From positions 27,597,223 to 27,661,222 of the forward strand of contig CAIIXF020000002.1 of assembly GCA_903813345.2 (NCBI GenBank): a DNA stretch of 64,000 nt. The letters are read 5' to 3'. The notes under the pieces were generated by a model. The model saw only the letters and a program-made list of their open reading frames with translations. It did not search any database and was not told the DNA's origin. Positions 12,210 to 21,626 of the stretch are shown one piece after another. The stretch's first letter is position 1, and each line of letters opens with the position of its first letter. The DNA is from Owenia fusiformis. Lineage: Eukaryota; Annelida; Polychaeta; Sabellida; Oweniidae. Both the position numbers and the translations under genes were made by a program.

Positions 12210-13555
12210 ACCCACTTCATAAGACTTGGTCAGAATATACACTGCCATTACGGTTTTTTTTATCTCCAGGCCGACTGTCCACACAGCTTCAGGGCACATT
12301 TCTTACATCAATACGCCGAGCCATCAATACGCTCTTCCTCGAGCGTCACAATCATTCATTTATTTCTCATTGTCAAGTTTATTCAACTTGACAATACATT
12401 TCCTCTAACAGGAAAACAACAATTCATTAAATAATGAATCAACATACTCTTCAGGGAAGCACAAAGGTACCGTTTGATTCCCACCAAGCATTTTAAACCA
12501 AGCATCATGACTTATCAAGATTGGACTTTATACCCCGCCAGTCAAAATAAAGTAACACTCAGCTGATCAGACTGAGTTCATCAATATAATCGGACTTATC
12601 CTGGATGGGCAATCTGAATAGATTTCTTTAAAGGACTAGACATTCATGCCAAAAAGACATCAACCAATAAAGTTAATCTAATACGTCCAGAAAATGCTTA
12701 TTCTTGCCTCGTACCCTAAGTACCCTGGCACAGAGGGCAAACAATTTTCCCTCTTCAAACTCCAATCTAACTCTCAAGTCATCTCTTTCCCTTACGAAAT
12801 CATGCTCATGCTCAAAGTATCATTTATTCATAATGATTGTCAGATATCTTTCAAAACCCGATATCTCAATGTCTCACATATTTAATTCGTGAATACACCC
12901 CGAATTACTGGCTTCTTGGACTAGGAAGCAGTCAACGACCATGCCTAATTGAACGCATTTTTGTTGCTCTCTGACATACCAAGTACATTTAACAAATTCA
13001 CTGCCAAATCATTTCAATAGATCTGTTTTCTTTTATATCATTGTTAAACATAATCATTACATAACGTTATCACTACAATCTACTTCTTTACTGTATGTAC
13101 ACACGGCTCACTACCGTGAAATATGCTTTCATTTAGCAATTGCCATTCACATATCAGTGGGTACACGACCGTTGACACGATACGCTTTGTCAAGGACATC
13201 CACTCCCGGGCATCTACTTATTTTTGTATTCAACTGATATCCTCATTCAATTCAGGATTAACAACTTAATTATTTTCCTGATTATCGGGAACCTAATCGA
13301 TTCGCACCCTCTCTTTTGATGTCTGGACCCCAGACATTTGCCTCTCAACATGACATGGCCCTGTCTACTTTTTCTTCAACCCCTGTTATATTTGGGTACT
13401 TTTATAAATTCAGAGTAGGCTAGCAATGTTGCAGAAGCCCCTGTGTCAATTAAAAAGTTAGAATATATATAATTATTTACATGTATGTTTATATACTTCC
13501 CCTCTCAGTTGTTTGCATTCTCTATAATACATCTCTGAGAGGTTTTCTCTAGGGA
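12210..13555. other. Non-coding interior of the LTR element
   Basis: AT-rich, pyrimidine-biased plus strand. I see no protein family, RNA gene or strong repeat. Two overlapping short frames at 12694-12892 look like chance openings. Confidence 0.4.
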
Positions 13556-13560
13556 GTCGT

Positions 13561-13836
13561 TTACTCCTTCTTTGGGGCATTAATGGCCCTCTTTTCAAGT
13601 ACCACTGTCATATCCAATGGAGGTCGTTTCGTGGTTTTCAGGACCTCGTCTTGCGCAACATACCCCGACGCGGCGCCTACTTTTCCAAACGCCTTACTTT
13701 CTCCTGGGGTTGCGTAACCAGAGGGTTGATCAGGTCCTCGATGGGTCATTTTCATCTGAACCTCATCTTCATACACAGACCATACACTCCTTTTATCATC
13801 TTCTAGATAATATTGTGCATTTGTATTATCCTCCAT
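13561..13836 (-). CDS. 91-residue ORF of unknown function inside the LTR element
   Basis: It starts MEDNTNAQYYLEDDKRSVWS at 13836 and ends with TAA at 13561. The sequence is hydrophilic and varied, with an acidic N-terminus and a basic C-terminus ending RAINAPKKE, and contains no repeat. It is among the most protein-like reading frames in the 8.4-kb interior and lies on the strand predicted from the primer site. It does not resemble Gag zinc knuckles, protease or RT. It may be a residual structural-protein fragment or a captured exon. Confidence 0.35.
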   Translation of the reverse strand: MEDNTNAQYYLEDDKRSVWSVYEDEVQMKMTHRGPDQPSGYATPGESKAFGKVGAASGYVAQDEVLKTTKRPPLDMTVVLEKRAINAPKKE

Positions 13837-15009
13837 AGCGCTTATTGATTTTTAGCTTATCAATAACAACTCTTTACGTACTACCTAGAGTTACCGTTGT
13901 TTATTTATTTTTAATTGCCTCGACAAATTACTTTATGTACAGAGACAATTGGGAGGGGGTTTACTTTGGTAACCTGATATTGTCTAACAGGCAATCAGAA
14001 TTTATCAACTCAGGCGTTACATGCACTTGTTAGTATTTATTCAGATACAATGTTTTTATTATCAATTTCCACACGCATTAGTTCCTTAAGCAACTATCTA
14101 GTGTGTGGGAGTCACTTCAATCCAAACACTATTTTGGTTCAATTCGTGTTTATGGTCTATTCTCAGGGCATTCATCAAACCATATCACAATAACACAATG
14201 GCTATTTCCTATTTCAATTTCAGTACCTCGCAAGGAGTGATACCAAGTACGTGATAATATCAACTACCTGTCACTTCGAGCGCACCTTAGAAGGATCAAG
14301 CAATGTTTTCATTTGTACCAATTTCACCACATTCAATGAATGTACTCGATAAAAGCATTCAAAATGAAAAACCAACAGATATTATATAATCTGATATAAT
14401 AGTTTGCATTTCAATGAAGTTTACAAGCATTAGTCATTCCCACACAACACGATGTGAATCTCTCTAGATACTTGCAAGTAATGCAATTTTTCGTATTTCA
14501 GAAATTTCACTTCTCCAAATTTCTTTTACAAACGTTTTTTCTTTACCAAAACATTTCTTTCAACGCAAATACGTTTTATATTTGGACTATATCAGAGTTT
14601 AAAGCAGTATTCTTATACTGACACTCATAAACACACCAGAGTACTTCAAAACATATATTATATCAGTTTTACAATATACTCAGTTTTTGCGGGTTTCTTT
14701 CAACAGAATCACCACTTACACATCTATGTAAGCGATTACTCCAAAAAAGGGGGGGGGTTGACTCGAGCCTCGCCGCTAATGTACATTTACGGTAGCGATT
14801 TACTAATTAGCAGCTTTATTAATGAGTCAAGTTTCAAATAACAAGGGTAATACACAGCTTCTTCTGTTCTTGTTTCAGATTCGACTCTTGCCCTGAGGGT
14901 ACACCTGAGTACTAGAACCTTTCTTTGAACGAAGCTTTAATACAATTCAGAATCAGATTCAATGCAGTTCACAGTATTTTCTTACTGTCAAAATGATTAT
15001 TTTAACTGG

Positions 15010-15490
15010 TTACAGCTTTACTGTACTAGAGCTTCTTCTGGCTCTCTGCAGTTCGTGCCGTACCATCGAATCATTTAAGAAAGAAATTACTAGCGTCATT
15101 TAATCTGATTCTGGTTATAGCTTTACTGTACTAGAGCGTCTTCTGGCTCTCTGCAGTTAATGCTGTACCATCGAATCATTTAAGATGGAAATTACTAGCA
15201 TGAGATTCAGATTCGGATTGTAGCTTAACTGTACTAGAGCGTCTTCTGGCTCTCTGCAGTGTTTGCTATACAATCGAATCATTTAAGATTGGAATTACTA
15301 GCATGAGATTGAGATTCAGATTCTGATTGTAGCTTTACTGTACTAGAGCTCTTTTGGCTATCTGCAGTTTTTGCTATACAATCGAATCATTTAGTTTAGC
15401 ATGACATTCAGATTCAGATCCTGATTGTAGCTTTACTGTGCTAGAGCTCTTTTGGCTATCTGCAGTTTTTGCTATACAATCGAATCGATC
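15010..15490. repeat. About 105-bp tandem repeat, 5 copies
   Basis: The words TAGCTTTACTGTACTAGAGC, TCTTCTGGCTCTCTGCAGT, CAATCGAATCATTTAAGAT and TTACTAGCATGAGATTCAGA recur at about 15010, 15118, 15224, 15333 and 15428. The last copies are shorter. Confidence 0.88.
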
Positions 15491-15494
15491 ATTT

Positions 15495-16015
15495 ACACGG
15501 GTTGTATCCAAAGCCCCGTTATAATTGAGAGGTCGCGAGCAAGTTCCCGCTGAAATCACGAGCAAAGTCCTTTTTATTTAATTCATCTGGAAATATGGAC
15601 CAAAAAGGTAAGAATACGCATTACTGTTCTTTGATACTTTAGGTATACTTTCAGAACAGGTATATCTTCACAAACAATGACATGAAAGATAACTATTTTT
15701 ACTGGCATGGAAGAAACGGGCGTCAATGTGCACGTTTGCATAATTTACTGTTAACATATTACTTTTATGGTTAAAATAGAGACACGAACTACGATATACA
15801 TACCTCATTATGAATATTGGACCAACATTGTATGTATTGATAAGTTTGTTTTCAAAAACATCCACTGTGGGGGGTGAAATACATCATTAAAGGTGTGCCA
15901 GTGGCCCCGCTGAAATTATGAGGAAGCCCCGCTGAAAACATGAGGAGGTCCCGCTGAAAACAGGAGCAGATATCACGAGTACCCGCTTCGATCACGAGGA
16001 AAGCTCATTACTATT
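15495..16015. repeat. Left arm of a 4.2-kb inverted structure, CCCGCTGAAA motifs
   Basis: Two blocks are inverted copies of blocks near 19190-19705: AGCCCCGTTATAATTGAGAG with CGCGAGCAAGTTCCCGCTGA (about 15510-15565), and a run of (C/T)CCCGCTGAAA(A/T)CATGAGGA words (15898-16005). The words resemble each other, so this is a short tandem motif array as well as an arm. Confidence 0.7.
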
Positions 16016-16589
16016 ACATAAAATATTGAGGTTCTTCAAATAAACGTACTCGAAAGACCAAGTTAAGTACTTCTAATAATTACTGTATATATACTGTTTC
16101 ATTCTAGGGCCAGGTTTCTAATGTTTCCATTCCAACTTCAAGCCACCAGAGATTTCGTCAAACATTTTATAGAGTTGCATCCATATCAAAATGTATAGGA
16201 GAAAGGTGGATATCATTTCAAGAATGAACTTAATTGAAGCCTGAGGTTCAGGGTAATGAGTCTTGTATTAAACAAAGACACCCCAAGTTGCAAGAAGATG
16301 AAATTTAGAGAGAAAGGAGAACCACAACGTCTCCATGATAATTCAGGTTCTACTTTTATAATTTAACAATAACATTTAACAATAACATTCAAGTTTTTGT
16401 TTTTAAATATATATTTATTAAAATAATGATGATTTGTATTCCATACCTGATAATTTTCAGGGACATATCAACCAGGAATATATTCCATATCCGGGCAAAT
16501 ATTTTTCGTATGTCCCGCTCAAACGTGGATCCGGGACATATAAATCGTATGTCCTGCATAAGCCATTTTCCTGGACATATTGTTACGCG

Positions 16590-17225
16590 GTAAACACGAT
16601 ACAAATATATGTCATATTCCACAATGAATATGGCATATTCACTTGTGGAGTATGACAGATTCACCTGCGGTATATGGCATACTCACCTGCGGTGTAAGGC
16701 ATATTCTGCAAGTGAGTATGACATATTCTGCGACCATGGGGTATTTACTGAAATCAATGCATCACATATTCAATACGGAATATGCCATACTCACCTGCAG
16801 AATACGCCATATACCACAGCTGAATATGGCATATACACCCGTATCACAAATACCACGCAACCATGAATATATGCCATATTCCGCGTAACACATACGATGT
16901 TACGCGGAGTATGGCATACATTTATGGTTGCGTGGTAGTTGTGATACGGGTATACAGTATATGCCATACTCACCTGCAGTTTATGGCATATTCCGCAGGT
17001 GAGTATGCGATATTCCGCCGTGAATATGCGATACACTGATTTCAGTGAATACCTGATAGTCACCTGCAGAATATGTCATACTCACTTGTCGAATATGTCA
17101 TATACCGCAGGTGAAAATGACACAATGATTACCCGTTTGTTCAATCAATGCAATTGACAATTGCGTACTTCCGTATCGTGTTCTCATCGCTTAGAGGGTA
17201 TGCAATATACTGCAGCTGAATCTGT
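16590..17225. repeat. Palindromic satellite cluster (GAATATGCCATACTCACCTGC)
   Basis: The word (G)AATATG(C/A)CATA(C/T)TCACCTGC and its reverse complement recur many times in both orientations. The core is an inverted repeat with 52-base arms (16839-16890 and 16898-16949) around CATACGA, reading CCGTATCACAAATACCACGC outward-in. The related sequence resumes after the LINE at 18600-18680 (AATATGCCATATTTATTGCA, GCGTAACACGTG), so one cluster was split by the LINE. Confidence 0.85.
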
Positions 17226-17248
17226 CATACACATAACATAAAATTGTT

Positions 17249-17737
17249 TTTACAGAACTTTCGACAGCACAAATACAGAGGACGTTTGTTAGATCAATTA
17301 TGTATACTGGTCTAGAACTATTTAGGTTGAATGATTTTAGGTCTCTGAGTCCAAGTATATGGTGGTGTGTTGCCAGAAAGTTCCCTGTTGCCCTCGGTGG
17401 TTGCAAAATTATGGTCAAGCTTCTGACAAACGAACATACTCTAGGTACAAAATATCGAGGCGGAGAAAACAAGTCAAAATTATGTTATATGTGTAATACG
17501 TTTCAACAGGAAAATGTCATCCATTTTATGTTAACGTGCACAGCAAATAGTTATACCCCGTTTAGACGTAAACTGAATGAGCACTGCCAAAAGTTTGGTA
17601 TAGAGATGAATATTAACAACATTTTAGGGATTAACTTTAGAAATGATCCCAGGTCTTTAGATTTTTTGAGAGGGGTTTCACTTATCGTGCAAGAGCAATA
17701 CCACCTCCGTGCTTCGTGTTTGCAATGCAACTCATAA
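17249..17737 (+). pseudogene. C-terminal fragment of LINE ORF2 protein
   Basis: The frame is open from the truncation point (reading ELSTAQIQRTFVRSIMYTG) through the first ATG at 17300 to a natural stop at 17735-17737. The C-terminal zinc motif is CYMC-x9-HFMLTC (CX2CX9HX4C), which is the usual end of many LINE ORF2 proteins after the reverse transcriptase. The endonuclease and reverse transcriptase domains are missing, so the copy cannot move on its own. The remaining frame has no internal stop, which suggests a fairly recent insertion. Confidence 0.7.
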
Positions 17738-17884
17738 CTGACTTATATAATTTCGGATGCGTTTTAATGCAAACCATGGGTTAAAATCTGTTGATTAATG
17801 CGTCAAGTATTTTATATCTTTCTATATATTTTATATACATAAGGTATAAACCATATGTACATACTTAATCTATATCTACTGTCA

Positions 17885-18435
17885 ATTGTGATCTCTGAAC
17901 AAATGATCTCTCAAATGGTTGTAATTGGACGATGAGGTAGCGGTAGCATCTTATATCGTCTGTGGTTCATTGGATGAGATGCTTACATCGACCTTGGGGA
18001 AGATGGTTTGCACTCAACTAATGAGATAAGTGTATTATATAATGTATAAAATGTTTGTACATACTTAACCTTTTTACTTTTTCAATTATGATCTCTGCAC
18101 AAAATGATCTCATTAAGGGTTGTAATTGGACGATGAGATAGCGGTAGCATCTTATATCGTCTGTGGTTCAGTGGATGAGATGCTTACATCGACCTTGGGG
18201 AAGATGGTTTGCACTCAACTAATGAGATAAGTGTATTATATAATGTATAAAATTGTATGTACATACTTAACCTTTCTTAACCTAACCTTTTTTTACTTTT
18301 TCAATTATGCTCTCTGCACAAATGATCTCATTGAGGGTTGTAATTGGACGATGAGATAGCGGTAGCATCTTATATCGTCTGTGGTTCGTTAGATGAGATG
18401 CTTACATCGACCTTGGGGAAGATGGTTAGCACTCA
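17885..18435 (+). repeat. Three tandem units in the LINE 3' UTR
   Basis: Units begin near 17890, 18090 and 18308 with GATCTC(T)...GGTTGTAATTGGACGATGAG, then GCGGTAGCATCTTATATCGT, ATGAGATGCTTACATCGACC and TTGGGGAAGATGGTT. They are nearly identical over about 140 bp. Repeated 3' UTR units in a LINE may help RT recognition, but that is inference. Confidence 0.85.
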
Positions 18436-19189
18436 TCTAACGTAGTCGTATAAAGTGTGTTTTATATATTGTATATATTTTTATTCTATGTTCATTTAAC
18501 ATTAATGTTATATCAGCATTATTTTCATTGTACACTGTATACATGTATCTCCTTTTCATAAAGGGCAATAAAGATATACATACATACATACATACATAAC
18601 ATAAGTGAATATGCCATATTTATTGCAGAATATGACACATATTTGCATCATGTTTTCCGCGTAACACGTGCGTTTAACATAACCTACGATTAATTGTTAA
18701 TGATGAAATTATTTGATTATTATTATTTCGGACTCATAATCGGATGATGTACTCCTTTGTTACTTACATCTAGCAGTTGATCCATAAATTGCCTTTTCAA
18801 ACGTGTGCGCCATTGGTGCTGAATCCTCTAAGGTAGTAATATACTGAACTACAGTATAATGTAACTTCAGTGAAATATAAATATATATTGCATACAAAGA
18901 AGAACGAGTTGTTTGAAACTTGTCAAAAGTCGTGGAATGGATTTAAATCTTCTCTTGGTAAATTTCTCGATGGAGTCAGGTCGAAATACATTAAGTGAAA
19001 TGGTTTTATTGGAATCATGCTCGTAGCCAGCATTTGGTAAGGGGGGGGGGGTTGCTCGAACCGATAATAACAATGACAATGATATATGATATATATGTGC
19101 TCTGTAGAGTATCAATAATTAATATATTTATGACGTTGGCTACAGTCGTGGCAGATTTGCAAAGTCAAATCGGTCTTCACTCCATTTTA

Positions 19190-19705
19190 GAGAGCCACTT
19201 GCTCCTGATTTCAGCGGGACCTCCTCATGTTTTCAGCGGGGCCTCCTCATGTTTTCAGCGGGATCTTTAGTTTATTGCTCATTGTAGAAGCGGGGCCTCA
19301 AGGGATATGCTAAATTTGAAATATATAATTTTTTGTGAAACTTTAGGAAGTGAAACTCACAATACCTTCATTTCATATTGCTATGACCATTTCAACTGAA
19401 GGGCAATGACCTTCTTCAGCTATAAAATATAGAAATATATAGATAAAGATTCAAGATGATACATTCTCTCTCCAATTATCAAATAACAAAACTCAGAACA
19501 TCAGCTCGTGATCCTTTTTTGCAGAAGTTGCTTTTTAGTATCAATACCATGTAATAATTGAGTAAAATTAAATGAAAATGCTTTTTACAACATACAATTT
19601 AAGTAAACAAAAGATAACCCTTCTTTTCTTTTAATTGCTCGCGATTTCAGCGGGTATTTGCTCGCGACTTCTAAATCATAGCGGGGCTTTAGATACTACC
19701 CGTGA
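19190..19705. repeat. Right arm of the 4.2-kb inverted structure
   Basis: The words TCAGCGGGACCTCCTCATGT and TCAGCGGGGCCTCCTCATGT (19210-19262) and TTGCTCGCGATTTCAGCGGG with ATAGCGGGGCTTTAGATAC (19636-19696) are inverted copies of 15898-15975 and 15505-15560. It sits just inside the right LTR. Confidence 0.7.
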
Positions 19706-19739
19706 TTTAGTTTGTAGTTCTCCCAAATCTCACCCTTTA

Positions 19740-19748
19740 CTGCCACCA
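19740..19748 (-). promoter_or_regulatory. Probable primer-binding site of the LTR element
   Basis: The minus strand reads TGGTGGCAG one base inside the LTR. It matches the last nine bases of a tRNA-Leu of the CTGCCACCA type. Beyond nine bases the match stops. This sets the element on the minus strand. Confidence 0.5.
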
Positions 19749-19749
19749 A

Positions 19750-20331
19750 TGAAGCGGGAACGTTCGCCCGGCTCTTATATTGAGACTGGGAGAGGAGAAT
19801 AGTATAGCGGGAGGGGTTAACAAGAGTAATTTCTACCAACTCTAAAAGTCAGAGTCATGTAGCGTACCTTCCACATATACTTACATACGACAAACTAATC
19901 CAATGTGTTTCAATAATATATTTCCAGTATAATTAATTCCTTTAGTAAATTAGTACAATACAGCTTTGTACATCATATCTCCGGTAAATCTGAATGCTCA
20001 TAAAATATAAATCTGTAGAACGTGTAGAGAGTTGTAAAACTGTGTAAATCTTGTAAAGGCTAAAATATATGTTCAAATCTTGTCAAATCTCACATCTCTT
20101 CTCTCGCACCTAGTGATGACATTTTATACTGTATTTTCCTACCCTTATGAGCCAATCATGTCCATTCTCAGTCGAACGGATCATGATTGACAGCAAAGGG
20201 CAGTCTTAACCAAATAAAATGTCATCCCAAAGGTGCTCACTGACCAGGCCACGTGTCAGTAAGATGATGAACTGATGAAACGTTGATTAAAAGAAACACA
20301 ATAATGAAAACTATATGATCGTTCTGCTACA
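19750..20331 (-). repeat. LTR (right on + strand; 5' LTR of the minus-strand element)
   Basis: 582 bp, apparently the same base for base as 10745-11326. Promoter and polyadenylation signals of the element should be here on the minus strand, but I could not point to a certain TATA box. Confidence 0.9.
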
Positions 20332-21620
20332 ATAGAATAAAATACTTGCATTTCTGCTGTACAATGATGTTTGCACAGTCGACGTGAAACCTTCTTATAT
20401 TTGTTTAAAACAATAAAAACTATATCAATGTTCCTGTTTTTTCCTCAAAGAATGTCAAGTCTATTGAAATAATAAGGCAATTGAAATTCGAAAAGGCGTC
20501 AATTGTTGGGTAAGGGGTCACGACCCTCTGCAAATGCTTTATTAGCTTCACATATTTAATGGAATTCTAAAAATATCAGAAAAAAGAAACTTTGGTTATA
20601 AATAACAGAAAAACTCGATGATGGGACCTTTTTTATCTTTTAGAATGTTAATTAGGGATACATGGACTATAAAAACAATGTCAATGTTCTAGTTTTTTCC
20701 TCAAAAAATGTCAAAGTTTATGAAAATAGAACGTGTCGCTTTTAAGCAAGCCTGTTCTGTTCTAGCAGAAGCGCGTAAATTGATGCGTTTTCCTTAACGT
20801 CATACCTGAATCTTTTAAGACAAAGTGAAATATTTTTGAAGATCTTAATTATTTTATATTTAGTGAAAGCATATTTGAAACCCTTCCTAAAAAAACACGG
20901 TAACAGTAAGCTTACATTCACGGCACCCCAAATCGGCTAGGTTAGAGATGAGTCCCCTTAAGTTTTCCAAGTTATCCACAGAGAGACAATAAAAAGGCCT
21001 GATAAAAATCATATGAGAGATTTCGCTCAAACGTGAAAAACACAACTATTATGCTTATGCGTTTCGCAAAATTATGTACAGTACTTAGATATGTATGTTT
21101 CATTTTCTAATGCTCTTTCACCAAGATTTGACGGCGTGATTTTAAAGACAGACAATGTTAAATGTTTTTTTTTTGTATTTTCATACTGAACAATGTTCCA
21201 TGCAAATTGACTAACCAGAATGAAATTGGTCTTCTAACAACTGAGACATCACTTCAGTTAAAACATGACATTACAGACCAAGAAGATATGTTTTTACGTG
21301 CGTTTTTCATCGTGATTAATGAGTTTACACAACATTTTAATCACAACCTTGTAAAGGTAGGCCTACATCGCGGCCTATAGTCATTTGATTCCTTGCTTTA
21401 GGTTTATTTTCCTGACCACCAACCACGGACCACCGACCACGACTAGATTTTTTTGCGCCTCCATTATTTTTTTCCTTGAGCCACAGATATACGACACTAT
21501 TTGGCGTAAAAACCAAGGTAGTTTGGAATTGAAAAGCAAAGTTATGAAAGCCTAGTTCGGACTTGATGCCAATAAAATTGAAATTCATAAAATATCAGTG
21601 CTTGTTACCTTGTTTCTAAT
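20332..21620. other. AT-rich intergenic DNA with a weak direct repeat
   Basis: Two imperfect copies of AAAACTATATCAATGTTCCTG with TTTTTTCCTCAAAGAATGTC lie at about 20408-20475 and 20668-20735. Otherwise I see no gene or element. Confidence 0.4.
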
Positions 21621-21626
21621 AATCTA

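Larger units (their letters stand above)
17241..18597 (+). mobile_element. 5'-truncated LINE (non-LTR retrotransposon)
   Basis: It contains the C-terminal end of an ORF2-type protein, a 3' UTR with three tandem units of about 190 bp, and a CATA-repeat tail (ATACATACATACATACATA) typical of some LINE families. ACATAACATAA occurs just before (about 17231-17241) and just after (about 18594-18604) and is the probable target duplication. It is inserted in the palindromic satellite cluster inside the LTR element. Confidence 0.75.
10745..20331 (-). mobile_element. 9.6-kb LTR element lacking visible gag/pol (LARD-like)
   Basis: Two 582-bp direct repeats (10745-11326 and 19750-20331) start TGAAGCGGGAACG and end CTGCTACA, so they have the TG...CA form of LTRs. 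ATAG at 10741-10744 and 20332-20335 is the 4-bp target duplication. One base inside the right LTR the minus strand reads TGGTGGCAG, complementary to a tRNA-Leu-type 3' end (CTGCCACCA), so the element is read on the minus strand. The 8.4-kb interior has no reverse transcriptase, protease or integrase signal. It holds short ORFs, tandem repeats, inverted repeats, palindromic satellite and an inserted LINE. Best described as a large retrotransposon derivative mobilised in trans. Confidence 0.82.

Noticed and set aside
11628-12434. Overlapping ORFs with repeated MMTILRGATSLSRGK or PLERLVAP peptides
   Set aside because: They follow the ~70-bp tandem repeat on both strands and change frame with unit length, so coding is unlikely.
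14743-14758. AAAAAAGGGGGGGG purine run as a polypurine tract
   Set aside because: It is on the plus strand in mid-element and not next to an LTR; the primer site indicates the minus strand.
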